Source of the DNA: Puffinus mauretanicus | Lineage: Eukaryota; Chordata; Aves; Procellariiformes; Procellariidae | Length of the DNA stretch: 64,000 nt | Direction: 5' to 3' | Assembly: GCA_023333565.1 (NCBI GenBank) | Contig: JAJKFH010000385.1 | Span: 1,488,001 to 1,552,000 of the forward strand | Shown: positions 1-12,879 of the stretch, piece by piece | Numbering within the stretch: the first letter of the stretch is position 1 | Layout of the letters: each line of letters begins with the position of its first letter | The notes under the pieces: generated by a model | Databases searched by the model: none | Seen by the model: the letters and a program-made list of their open reading frames with translations, nothing else | What the model was told of the DNA's origin: nothing | Position numbers and translations under genes: made by a program

Positions 1-189
1 GCTCACAGAGCCTGCGATGAAAGCTTAGCAGCATGCCTGCACTTTCAGGAATCACAGTAAGGGCACAGTCATTTATAAAAGCTCTGCCACAGCTGGGCAG
101 TGAGTTAGCTGGACTCCGAATTTGTTATCCTGCCGATAGCAGCCGTTCCCAAAGCAGCGGTGGGTAGTGTGTGGGAGGTCACTCATGCC

Positions 190-203
190 CCCCCAGGTGG
201 CCC
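190..203 (+). promoter_or_regulatory. CTCF-like core match
   Basis: CCCCCAGGTGGCCC keeps the central CAG-G-T-GGC part of the CTCF core with a few mismatches at the edges. A single motif match without occupancy data is weak. Confidence 0.2.
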
Positions 204-1022
204 TCAGAGCTTTTCTGGTGCAGGGATGAAGCATCAGCGAATCTTCAAGCAGTGGTACTTCCCACTGGTGGAAGGTCAGGTGAGGACTATTTTGGGGGTT
301 TCAGAAAACCCTTTGCTAACTACATTTGTCAGGTGTTTCTAGGGTGTAAATTCCCCAAGAGTCGCACTTTTTAAAAATGCCACAACTTTACAAGAAGTAA
401 TAAAGTTATAGGAGAACAGAACTAAGCTGCAATGGTATGCCCAGAGGTATAGCACAGCATGGGCTGCAGGCAATGAACACGGGCTAAATACTTAGACAAG
501 TATACCATTATACCAACATAGTCAATAGTATATGTGAATACAAATAAACAGTTGCAGCCATTTGTCCTAAACAAGCTGATATTCCACTGACTTACTAGGT
601 GTCCAAGTGCAAAAGCTACAGCAGCTACAAGGACGAGAGTGATATCAAAAAATAGCCTAGAAGGCGGTGACTAATGGGACGTGGATTTTCTCCTTTCCTT
701 TATGAATATACGCACGTTAGAACAGGAAAAAAAGTGAGAATGAAGCCTTCATATAGGGTGCTCCTCTTACTATACGTGAGATGGGACTAGTGTTTTCATA
801 TAGCAGTATGGCAAGGCAAAAGTTCAATTTGGTGGGAAATGACAGGAAATGACTAAACCTCTTCATTCCTTATGGGTAATTATGTTTTAGTTCTAACTTC
901 GTGATTTGGAGGAGATTTTACTTTTGGGGGGATCTCTGCAGTTAATGTTCTCACTCTGATTAAAAAAATTACATTGGAAAGTAAATAAATAAGTGGAGTC
1001 TTGTTTAACTACACGCTGAAGT

Positions 1023-1048
1023 ATCACAGGGAGAATGTTCCCTGTGAT
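1023..1048. repeat. Perfect 10-bp inverted repeat, 6-nt loop
   Basis: ATCACAGGGA (1023-1032) and TCCCTGTGAT (1039-1048) are exact reverse complements around GAATGT. No U-rich tract or arms long enough for a pre-miRNA are visible; it may be a protein-binding dyad or chance. Confidence 0.7.
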
Positions 1049-4000
1049 TAATGGGTTTTGGCCTGTTGAATAATTCCATTCAACAACTTATCAGCACAAC
1101 TTGCTGTCACTTTTCTCAGCATTGGTTTCAGATGCATATGCAAACTAATTGCCATGTAGAACAACAGCTTACAGTGCAGAAACTAAGACTGACTAACCCA
1201 ATTCAGAAAGTTCCATCTAGTTTTTACATCTATTTTTTTAAAGAAAAATCTCGCTGTCATGAAAACCCTTCAGGTCCCAGGGAAAACGTGTTTAGAGAAC
1301 AATAAAGAACTTTTTAAGCTACTTTTTCCACAAGGGAAAAAAAAAAAAAAGCTGGAAGTTTAAAAACTATCCTGTACCCACTATAAGGAAAACAGGAAAT
1401 TAAATATTGGCCACAAGATATTTTTCCAAGGTTTATTGGTGTAAGGGTTTTAACAATGTGTTTAACTGTGTAACGCGTTCAGCAATTGTTACCATGAAAC
1501 TTCTGCTTTTCTGTACAGCATTTGCTGCCCCCACTTTAGAAGTCTCCACATCACAAGGGGTGTAAAAGTTCTTTTTAAATCTAAATTATGCTTATTAAAA
1601 ACTTCAGAATTGCCAGGCGAGCCACTGTGATGAAAACTCTCTTATATATTTTTCCATGAAGATTTACAACCTACATTAGACACAGCACTGAGCCATAAAA
1701 TCAAGTGAAATGTGCAGACCTGACACACTTCCTCTGTGCAACAGAAATTAAAATATATATCCCATGAATGTTGTCATAGTAACATGTGGGAAACATTAAA
1801 AGAAGTCAACATGATGAACAGGTATAATTTATATTTTTCTAAAATCTTACCCCACACATCGCTCATAAATCATCCAGCTTGAGTCTGTAGTACAGTGATG
1901 TTCAACTTTCCATCCCGTAGTCATACTGTTCCAACTAACAAAATAAGAATAAGTGCTGGAAAAAATGACTCAATGTCAACTGGGTCTTGCAATCTGCGCA
2001 GTAATAGAGATATACAAACTTAAAAACAAAACCAAAAAAGACTGATACCAGTTTTACAGTTTCTAAACGGATGCTCTGTATATTGACATCAATAGAATTT
2101 ACTTGTGTGTTTAAAATTAAGCACACGCACAAGGTTTGCAGGACTGAAACTTAAATCAGTGCTTTAAGCACATCTGGGGCAATACATTCCCATGCAGGCT
2201 TTTGGACCCCTACGTATTCCCTACAGCCCATGCTGCACGCTAAGGGAAATCACTGCGAGTGCTTCTTGCCCCAGCATTACGGACTGCTGCTACCTGTCAG
2301 TTGGGATGACAACTTCCAGCGAAGCCTTTCGGAAAAGGTTGGTGATCCTAAGCATTTCTAGGTTAGGCTGACCTTTCGGAAGTGCCACAAAGCTGGGTAT
2401 TCACATGTATATCTGCAAGGGAACTCCTGCAAGAGGGGAACTCAAAACCTGCAGCACTCGAAACCTTAGTGAGCAAATCTTTCCTAAATAGCTTAGCTGA
2501 AGGATTGGTTGCTTTAGAAAGCCTTGGTCTAATTAGCTGTTTAAGACTTTCCTTTTTCATAAAAGCCCTGTGGTTCACCCACCTGGAAAATGGAAATAAA
2601 AAATTTGTCAAAGCACCTGTAGCCTAGCCTTATAGGGAGTTTCATATGGTCCTATAACTTCAACAACCATCAGTATATTGACAGGATCTAATTGGGGCCT
2701 ATAATGCCCCCCTCTGGAAATTAAAGCCCACTGCCTATTTTTATGCCCAAAATAATTTAGTTCAATTTAATTTTAATGTATTTTATAGTCTATATTGACA
2801 GTAAAATAACTCTGTACAGTCCATTTACATAAAAAATACTTCCTAGACTACCGAGTGAATAAAAGATTTAAAAATCTACAGCCATTATTTCACAGGCTGT
2901 AACAGTTCCTAAGATGCAATCAAGCATTTGACACATATACAGAATTATTTGCACAGCTTTGTGGAGGATACTTTGCATATTATTTGATGTGTAACGATAG
3001 TTATGACATTTTTTCAGTTTTTAAATAGCTGTGGGGCTAAAAAAAAAGGCAAAGGAAAGAATACTACTAGAGATACAGGCAAGTAATACAAAAGGTCTTC
3101 CTTAAACCGACTAAAGTCTGGCTGTTCAAAGCTGAGCAAGAGAATCCAAATTTAACTCACCCTGTTTGAGTTAATGTCATTTTTACAGCAACAGAAGGGA
3201 TGGGGTACATGAGAAAGGCGTCTGGGCTAACCTCCGCTGGAGCTAGCGGCACAGCTATGGAGCATCTGCACATGGAAAGGTTGTGGAGCTGCTGACCAGG
3301 CACCGGACCAAGGACAAGGGAAGGTGGGGACAGCCCAGGCAGGTATGGGGTCAGGAGAGGTCAGTAGTGGAGTCATACCAGTTTTAGCCCGGTGGCATCT
3401 GGGGCATTTACACCAACCTGTGGAGTGAGCTCATGGGTGAGTTTGTAAGGAAAGGAGACATGTCTGAATTTTCTTTCAAATGGGAGAGGAGAGCGATCCT
3501 TCACTTGTCCCAGAGCAACACAAGCCATGCTGCTGCTTACTTGTGGTGCCAGTAGCATTCAGCTCGTATCGTATCCTCAGTGCACAGACACCCCAAAAAT
3601 CATCCTAGGATTACCTGAGAGTTCACCTACTTTGTGTGGGAATTTTAACACTGACCTCAGCAGGGCCAGGATGTCTCTTGTGCAGAAATCCACACTGGTC
3701 AGATCAAGACCTATTTCATCTACTGTCCTTTCTGCTATAGTAGATGTTAAGAAGTGTTTAAGGATGTAAGAGCTTAGGAGTATAAGAAGAAGGTTAGTTA
3801 TAAAGATACTCCCTGTGTTGCAGTGATCAATTTTCTGAGCAAAACCTTAATCTTCTTTGAGAAGTTTTAGCTTAAGATTGTAATATTTTAATGTGACCAA
3901 ATATCTTTCAATTACCTGAAAGGCCATTTTCTCATACAATATGAAGATTGCAATCAGAAGTCAAGGAATATTACAGAAAAATTCCTGAGCAAGGTATCTC

Positions 4001-4382
4001 AGGCTTTTAAACATAAGCTTAATATAATTTTGGTCTTTCCAAAAAAAACATGTCCTAAAATTCATCTGTAAAATAAGTTTGTCATAAAATTACTATGCTT
4101 CTCAGCGGAGAGACCTATACTTCTATTCACCGTATTCTTTTGAAGTTTAAAATATAAATTGTTCCTACTGGATCAGTATTTTAAAAAAAAAAAAAAAATT
4201 TTCAAAGTAACTACAAGCCTTCCTTATGATTTTCAGTAGCATCTTTTAATATAAGAGTTTAATTTCGTGGACAGTCTTTCATAAAGGATTATTTTTGCTT
4301 TGGAAGCACACTGTTTTGCTGGATTGTTTACTGATTTCTTTATGCAAATGCCTCTGAAGAATAGGGCACTTCACAATGTTTT

Positions 4383-4406
4383 ATACGAAAGTGCTTCTTT
4401 TCGTAT
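4383..4406. repeat. Perfect 8-bp inverted repeat, 8-nt loop
   Basis: ATACGAAA (4383-4390) pairs with TTTCGTAT (4399-4406). Short; function unknown. Confidence 0.6.
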
Positions 4407-4538
4407 GTTCTCCAAAGGAATCATCTTTTCCCGACAATCCATATTGATATGAAATTATTTCCTATGAATTTAATTATGTTGAAAGCATTTGACCACAGCA
4501 CTTTTCTACCTGTTAAAATGAAAATCCTAGAAGACCAC

Positions 4539-4554
4539 ATCACATATATGTGAT
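4539..4554. repeat. Perfect 16-bp palindrome
   Basis: ATCACATATATGTGAT is its own reverse complement with no spacer. It lies 130 bp after the dyad at 4383. Confidence 0.75.
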
Positions 4555-7500
4555 CCAAACCGTTGAGCCATATTGATTTATATAATCTAAACTGCTTTGC
4601 TCTGTTTTGAATGCTTGTGTCCATTTTCAACAGGTTTACATTACTCCTTTGCTTTACCTTCAGAAAGCAACAGGGTTCTGAAATCCTAATTTTCATTCAA
4701 CTGGATATATTAGAAAAAATAGTGAAATGTAAGGCATCTAATTACTGGGATCTTACCCCTTGTTGCAGAGCAACCACAGAGTTTGGAGAATGTCCAGCCT
4801 TAAAATTAATGAGGGAGTGTGATCCACAGAGAAATAACTTTAACCACAATTTGGCTAGACCTTAAAGTCTACATTTTTATTGTTTTTGGCATCTGGAACC
4901 ATATTTCTAATGGATTCACTTCCCTTGAGATAGGTAGTGAAAGAAAGGTGCATAGTCCTAAACTTGAACCTTTTGTGGTTTTTTTGCTTTCTTTTCTGAG
5001 ATTTAAATAGCATTAATTACATTGTAACCAGAAAAGTCAATTGTCTTACAGTCTGACAGCATTTGGTTTTGTTCCCAAGATGTGAGTCCTCGTGTTAAGA
5101 AGAAATTACATTCAACTGGGACTTGTTCCAACACTGACAGCCTTGGGATCAATGCTGTAATGGCTTTTGGCTCTCACATCCCTTGAACGTGGCTTGTATA
5201 AGCTCAGAGAACCTGTTGAACACAAGACAACCAGTACCTTAAGCAGCCATTGAAATGAATCAGATGCAAATGAAGAAATCAGAGTACTAGATCATAACTA
5301 ATCTGGTGAGGTCTTAGCCTTCTCTGCCTGATAGACGGCAATGCTGAGAAGGTGATAACTGTAGGTAACCACCATGCGTTGTTCTCCCTGTCATTTTATA
5401 CTGCAACATGACTATGAAAGCATCGAGGAGACCTCTGTGACCAACATCTTACCCATGAGAAATGAACTGCAACCACTGAACTAACACATAGGGAGCTAAG
5501 TGGACCTCTGTGCATTATTGTCCACCAAACCTCGTACTGGATGGATGAAATTTTTTCTTTCTCTACAGCTAACAGAGCCATGCAAAGCACAAGGCTGGGT
5601 GTTAATGGGACACTTTCCCCAGCCATCTGCCACTAAGGGGCTGCAGCAGATGGCAGAAGGTGGGACCTGGGAGAGCTGCAACATTGAAGTCTATATATGA
5701 ACTAGCAACGCAAGGCTCTCCTCGTCGTACTCAGTGGTGAGAAACGGGCACTTTTAGGGCATCGTTCATTGATTCAGATACCAGTTTAGGATGAGATGAA
5801 TGACACTCAAAAAAAATTACTATTTACTACTACTGCTTACTACAAATTGCTATTTAATACCAACCATAAAGAAAATCAGACAGTGATCTCAGGCCTGTGC
5901 TTACATTCATGTACTCACGTACATCTCTGTTGGGTTTGAGGAATCTCACCCAGACTTCCCAGCAGGTGTTGTGGGTAAATTTTAGAAAACACATCTGGAA
6001 GACAGGCTTTTCTGGATCTGCTTTTCACCAGCAGGGAAATCGTGGAAGTGGCAGGCAGGGGTTTAAAGTGACTAGGGAGGGTTAGGGGGTTTTCTTGTAA
6101 CAAAGAAGAAATACAGAACAAAAGCCTTCAAGAAAGCTAAGCAGAATAAATTTAGGGAGCTGGCAGTTAACATCCTGTAGAAATATATGTAAAGGAAAGG
6201 GATCAGGCAAACTGGCAATTCCATTTAAAAATAAAAATAAAGAAAAATAGAAGCATTGGAATAAAGTATCCTGAGGCAAAGGAAAAAGCAGAAAAAGCAG
6301 AGGAAACAAAAGAGGCACCCAGCTGAATCAGAGGTCTTCAATAACCTGAAATATAAAGAGAAACCAGACAGCAAAACGTAGCTCAAACAGCTAAGGACAA
6401 GAATTAAAGCAGAATTAAAGTGGAAGCAGACAAAGACATGAGAATCAACACAGATGCAATTAGCAAGTAATGTAAGAAGTAACAAGAAAACATTCAATAT
6501 ATCTACTAGATAGTCAGAGGAAGTTCTGGGAAATGGTTTTGCCACTCTCAGTAAACAGGGAAAGCCAGGAACAGAAGATGTCAAGAAACACTTAGATATC
6601 TGTATGGGTTGACTAGAAGAGCTGGCTGTCACCAGACGGCAAACCCACAGTCAACCACTGCAACCGATCTGGTGGCAGATTAAGGAAAAAGCAAATCAGA
6701 GATTACTCAGATACTCAAGGATTACTTCGATAAATCAGGTCCACATAAGTTAAGAGTGATTAGGGAGGAGCTGCTTCATCTGTGCTCTGAGCTGGCCCGT
6801 CATGCAGCACCTGCAGCCTCAGAGGCTCTGTGGTGTGAGCCCAAAACCACAGAGACCTAAGCTTGAAAAACACACCAGCCCTCCTGCTTCTTCTTATCAA
6901 ATGCCCAAGAGGGAAGGCGTAAATACATCTGCTCTGGTTAGTTTTACCTTGGTTCAAAAATTCAAAGACAAGTAGTGCTTAGAAACCCCAGACAAAGACA
7001 GCATAAATAGATGATAATTTCCGTATTTTGTTCAACATTGTAAAAATGCCACTAAGCTTCAGTACCTGTTTAGATGACCTTGCTTTAGAAAGCTCTGCTC
7101 TACTGAAAGCCCTCCCCTCAGTCACCCAGAAACTGTCGTGGCCCAATATAAGCTGTCAACAAACAGGAGTATGGCATAGGTCACAGCCAGAGTACTGCAT
7201 AAGCTACGAATGGGGATATTTATCTAATATGGATATTTACTGTATTGGAGAAGAACAGCAGTTTTCAAGTAGCTTCAGCTCATGCCAAATATAGCCAAAA
7301 GCTTTTTTTTTGAACTATCGGTTCACTTAATAGGTACATTTCATATAATAGACTCTTATTTTAACAATATTTGGGATATTTGTTTGGTGACCCAGAAACA
7401 TCTGAGAGTGCTCTTTTCCCAGCAGAGCAAATGAAAACAACACACTTTTTCCTCTGCCAAATAAAATTGCCCAGCCTATCAAATCCTACTTTCCACACTA

Positions 7501-10500
7501 GTAGGTATGAAGGGCAAATACTAAGCTGAAGAAATAATTTAGGAAAAATTATGAACTAAAATTTGAGCTCTTTTTTGTTTTCTAAAGATGTAATAATTCA
7601 TTTCTTCTAGAAATGTATCCTCTGACTATTCCCTCAAAAAAAAAAAGGTATGTAATTATCAAATAAGATTAATTCATTTAAAATTTGTAAAGGCAGATCC
7701 TAAACCAAGAAAGTGCCAGACTTCAGATTGCCCTTGTCATATTAAATTGGCTTCCCTGTGCTGATATATCACGGTACAACCTTTAATTACATGACTGCCT
7801 ACTGTCCTAGCTGTAGGATTGCCGCCTCATGCAATGCCCCTTGTGGATTATATTAATAGTTCAATATGTTGTAGACGTAGTTGGAAAGATCCAGTCAACA
7901 AAGCAAAAGAAATCTGTAATCCACACAGAATCCTTCACTAGAATCAGAAATAATACAGAATGAAAGTACAAGACTGATATCCTTACAGTTTCAATGAACA
8001 TATCATTTAGAATTTCAGAATTGTGATATCTACAAAATCTTGAGGCATGTACTTTGTGGAAAACATGAAAAAAACATTTCACCTTGAATTGGGAGCATGA
8101 AGGAACATATAGCCACAAAACATTTTCCAAGTACAAAAGTTCCATTAAAGTTAAAACAATAACAAATCACCCCCAGAATCTTTATGGGAAGAAAAAATAC
8201 GACATTCAGAATTTTTCCAAATATTATATAAAATAAAGCAAATCAGTATAGAATGTTAAAACAAAATGGAATTAGTATCACTCTTTAATATCTGAGTTGT
8301 TAGGGCATACTGGCATTTTATACAAAGAGGAAGGAGACAAATCTGAACATACTTGATTTTTTCCCCTCTCCAGATAGAAATAAAGGTTTATACTAGTACT
8401 TATAATACTAAAGGTTCATACCAGTACTTGTGAAGTCCCCCAAATTACTCAAAAATAATGAAATCATCTTCATTTTTACAATTTGGAAAGAAAATTAAAG
8501 TAAAAATTCAAATATTCAAACCATGAATCTCAGGAATTCTGAACAGCATTTTACAGTCTTCCCTGGTTGTCAAGGAAGGCTGCATTTTCTGCATATGACA
8601 TTTTCCTGACAGAAGAGTGGCAATTAACATATATGTTGAAATGAAAACTCCTCCACCCATCCTATTGCATCCCTTTAGCAGGAGAGAAAATTAAATTAAG
8701 TCATTGTCTATCATCTCTCTGTTCCTAGCCACCCATGCTAGGATCACCCTTGCTACTCCATGTCTTTTCTGCCACTCACGTAATTTCTTTTTTCATCAGT
8801 ATGCTTGCCAATCTTCAACCCTTGCCAGGGTAAGGTGAAATGAAGGTTGTTCTGCACCCATGAGAGAAATGGGAAAGGGTGTGGGATCTGAGAGTACAGC
8901 ACAGAATAGGATGGGGACCCAAGGGAAAATCCATGTTACTTAAACTAATTAAATGCAGTAGTTTTCTGAATTGAGTTGTGCTATTTCTGCAAGAACCATG
9001 CTGCAGACAAAACCCCTTTATTTTTCCATCCTCATCACACAGGACTGCTGGGGAGGCGTGCCACAACAGTCTGTATTAACTTTGATCTGTTTGCAAAAGA
9101 CAGAGATTTACATTACATTACCAGACATGAAGGATAATTTACAAAGAACTTCAAAGTCTTTGGAAAGCTAGAGCTTAGATCTTGAGGAGAGAAACTGTGC
9201 TGAGCTGCACCGTGGAGCAGGGACATGGTGGTGCTTTAGAGCTGCTTTCTTTTCTCCTTCACCCGGCTTTAGCACAGATTGTTTAACTGCAGCCTTTACA
9301 TCTAGAAATAGTTTCTGTCGTGTTGCAAAGGTTGTCTGCTGGTGTCCCAGGGACCATCGTTGTTTGCTCTGGGGTAGACCAATAGGCCAAGGAATCTTCT
9401 GGCAGCATTTGTTGGAAATTGCAACTCCATCTTACTCCCAGAGGACTTTCTAAAAAATGAGAAATTAAAATGTTTTAAAGACGCACTTACAAAGTCCTGT
9501 CTTTTGTAAAGGGTATTTTAAAAGTGTTCCAGTTCCCTGTTTTCTCTGGTCTCAATAATCTGTGAGTAACAGAAATCCAAAATATCTTTAAATATCTTTA
9601 ATCTCTAGAAAGCTAATAAACTATTTACTCCATCATATACATTCTAGAAAAGCTGACTTCAAGACATTTGCGTTCACCATCAATTTGTATATCGTTTATT
9701 GTTTAGAAATGCTTGGTCTTTGTTGATGTTCTCCTTTAACAGGGAACACTTGGTTACCTGTCTGCAGTTCCTAATTTAAAAAAAACCCAACACTTCACTC
9801 ATGATCATTTAATATAGTTTTTTTTTAAAAATCAAATTAATTTTTTTTCAGAATACATTTTCTGAGTCCAAGCTAGCCTTGTATCACATGTCCTAGCCAG
9901 AAAATTTTTGATGAAATTCATTGGAAAAGCTGGAGTTTGAACTGAAATCCTTCAACTACCTCAAGTTTCTTGAGCTCTTGGTAGACCATAGGCATCTCTC
10001 CCACAGAAACTTGCCTGGCTTCAGAGAGTAATGATGAGGACTTAATGCTTCTACAAGAAGCTGGAGAGACTCAGGTGCCTAGGTCTTCTCAGTCCTGCCC
10101 CCCAGAGCCAAGACATGGGCCTGCTTGCCCTTGGAGACCTCGGGGCTCTCAGGGCCATGGCTTCACAGTGGCAGGTTGGAGTTCCCTGCATGCACGGCTC
10201 CCTTGAGCTGTGCCTCTTGGATGAGAAAGGTGACAGTGCTGTGAAGCCAGCTTGCCTGAGAGCCATGGGGTGCTGGCTCCAGACGTGGGTTTCCAGGCTC
10301 CCGTGTTCCGATTGCAGAACCAGAATGCTGAAGCTGGAAGAAGCTGCAGAAGTTCTCCAGTTCCATTCCTGAAAAGAAAATCAATTCCTTGAGCTATAAA
10401 ACTTCACAGCCCACCACACCAGCCTTCAAATCACAAGACGACGACTCAGGAGCCTGGGAGTGTTGTACCCAGCTCAGGGAACATGGTGGACAGTCAACCT

Positions 10501-11194
10501 GGAGACCACTGGAGCTTGTGCATTCAAGCAACTCCTCTCCTGGCAGTGGTGAAAGAAACAGCAATCCATTTTCTTTCACACCACAAGGCCTCTGTGAGCA
10601 ATTTTTGTTTTCAAAGTTCCAGTTCATTAGATATTTTTGAGCAACTATTATTATTGTCTGCCAATTTGAAATTCTGTATTTTGGCCAACTCTGAATAAAC
10701 CTGAATTGATTTAAAACCTGAGGACTAAGGACATGTAAGTGACAAAATATATCTAAACTGGCAATGTTAGAGTCATTCTGAAAGCAATGGCCAGTGTGTA
10801 TGGAGAGAATCATGTCTATTAATTTTCTTAAAGTAATGGATGGCTGTTAGCAATAAAGTCGGTCTCCAAAGTGCACTGAAATTATTTAGAAACCTGTCTT
10901 TCCACCCCTCATTCACTTTTAACATCTATTGGCAATAGTAAGTGTCTAAATGGATGCAGAAACCAAATCATGTGCCAGAGTTCATATATAGCACAAGCAG
11001 CAGGCAATTTAGATTACCAGTTTGGTTATTACTAACAGTGCAAAATTGCTGTGAATGAGGCAAAGTAAAAATACTCTCACAGACTTCTCCATTTCATTCC
11101 ATTTCCTACATTTATTTTGGAGGTGGATTCTGCTGTGTTTATAACTGAAGGTTATGGATAATTATACACTGTCAGTGTTCACTTTCGTTATTTA

Positions 11195-11313
11195 GGCACG
11201 AATCCTTCTAGCACTTATGCATAAGCATAACTTTATTCATTTTGCAAGTTCAATGGGACAATCCATTGTACATGAAAGCAAGCATATGAATAAATCTTCA
11301 TAGGATCAGAGCC
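11195..11313. mobile_element. Decayed palindromic MITE (PIF/Harbinger-like, TTA target site)
   Basis: A 119-bp element whose two halves are imperfect reverse complements. The left end is GGCACGAATCC; the right end, reverse-complemented, is GGCTCTGATCC. Inside, AGCACTTATGCATAAGCATA mirrors the AAGCAAGCATATGAATAAAT arm. TTA lies immediately outside both ends (11192-11194 and 11314-11316), as expected for the 3-bp target duplication of PIF/Harbinger transposons. The centre, TTCAATGGGAC, is a phrase I associate with a large dispersed amniote repeat group. No transposase is present. The superfamily is inferred from TSD length and hairpin form. Confidence 0.6.
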
Positions 11314-12106
11314 TTAATTTGTACAAGAAGAATTAGATGTTAGGGTAATCTCTTGCTGGTTTAGTGAATGTTAAGTTCTTCCCAAAATACCAGATGTGGG
11401 GAAGAATGCCCAGAGAACAAAGTAGACATGACATCACCTAATTGTCATTGTAGAACTAACAGCATGCATGTAGCATAATCCAACATGTGGCAGATATGGA
11501 CAATTTGATTTAATCTTTTTGTGAAACCAAAGTAAAATTAATGTAAACTGTAGCTAAATAGCCAACTCATCAGCCAGTGCATCAAGTCCATTCTTAAACA
11601 ACAGCCCAGATCAAAATTCCTTCTCTTAAAAGTGAGTTTCAATCTTCCAGATAAAAACAGTTCATTTCAGAGCAGGATGCTGATCTTGCCCAGAGCAGGT
11701 CAGGCAAGTATTAGTTGATCTAGCAACCTGATTGCCCCCGGGCAGCACTGCCTCAGCCTCCCGACTAGGAGCAAAGGAAAATGCTCCTATTTAGAAGAAG
11801 TCATGGGGCCACCATGAACCCCCTCTACTACCAACCTTACGCTGCTTTTTGTATTTTGCCCCCACCATGTAATCATTGGACGCATCCACATTTCCGGAAG
11901 AGCAAGCTGAGCCCAGCATAGGGACTGCTGAGTCCTGGCTGCCTAAAAGAGTTACCCACCCTGCAACTATACCTGTCAGAACGATTAGTATTGGAAAATG
12001 CTTCCTCTGTTGCTAAATCCTAACTGGAACTAAAAGAAGTTTCTTTGACATTAGCCTTATCTTAGGACTTCAGAGTAGCCTGAGCGGGTTTCATCCTATT
12101 TGTGCT

Positions 12107-12155
12107 GAACCAATGGCAAAGTTGCTACTGAATTTGCGAATGCAGGACCTGGCCC
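12107..12155 (+). repeat. Fragment of an old amniote palindromic repeat
   Basis: The stretch ACCAATGGCAAAGTTG...GCAGGACCTGGCCCA resembles the half-palindrome CAATGGnAAAACTCC...GCAGGATCnGGCCC known to me from reptile and bird genomes. It is short and diverged, so the family assignment is tentative. Confidence 0.35.
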
Positions 12156-12828
12156 AAGTGATCTCTGTGCTGTAAATTACAAAGGAATGAGGCAGCTATT
12201 ACCCTGTATTTATCTTCAAATGCATTTTTTCCCCTATTTTAATTAATGAGTTGGCCAACCTTTCTGGTGTGCTTTACTTACAAATGCTATAGCTATAGAG
12301 AATGAATTGTTATTGCTATGCTTAAAAAATCCGGAGGAGCATAGCATGGATCCCTCAGCAGGTACCGATTTCATCTCCACGCTGAGCATCAGCAGGTAGA
12401 CTGGCTCCAGCCCTGAGCTGTCTTGGCCAAGGTGCAGCCAATTTGTGTGCTCCCGGGTCCAAGCTGACTGCACATAGAAAGAAGTGTTTGTGTGTTTCTG
12501 CATCCACGGCATGGTTAATCCATAAGACAGGTGAGCTTCCAGGCATCACTGCTGACATGATTATTTTCAAAATCCATTACTTTGTCACTTGACTATACAC
12601 CCAAAAATGGTGAATACAGACTGATTTTTCCCAGTACTATTCAGCTCAACTTCATTTTTTTGAAATTTTGCATAATTTGACAATATTTGATATAATTTTG
12701 GAAGTGGGAAATGAAAAAGAATGTATTGTAATGATAAGGAAAACATCTGTTGAAGCCTTACAGGCATCCAAAGTTGTTTGCAGCTCTTTTAAGTTTTAAA
12801 TAACATGTAGCAGTTAAAGTAAAGATTT

Positions 12829-12879
12829 AAATTATTAATATAATTAAGGCAATGTAATTAATAGCACTCAGAATTAATT
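12829..12879. promoter_or_regulatory. Dense cluster of TAAT/ATTA homeodomain cores (candidate enhancer piece)
   Basis: About ten TAAT or ATTA cores occur within about 50 bp, several as overlapping TAATTA-type pairs (TAATTA and ATTAAT forms). TAAT is the general homeodomain core. AT-rich DNA produces such cores by chance, so this is only a candidate. Confidence 0.25.

Larger units (their letters stand above)
1..11194. other. Intergenic, no gene seen
   Basis: AT-rich unique-looking sequence. ORFs on both strands are below about 140 codons, lack recognisable domains and overlap one another in different frames. Homopolymer A-runs occur at 1337-1350 (14 A) and 4183-4198 (16 A). An A-rich purine stretch around 6228-6320 gives a phenylalanine/leucine-rich ORF on the - strand that is compositional only. 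I see no tRNA or small RNA gene. Confidence 0.7.

Noticed and set aside
6225..6632. Phe/Leu-rich - strand ORF as a membrane protein
   Set aside because: Its hydrophobic composition comes from an A-rich purine stretch on the + strand, and no transmembrane family is recognisable.
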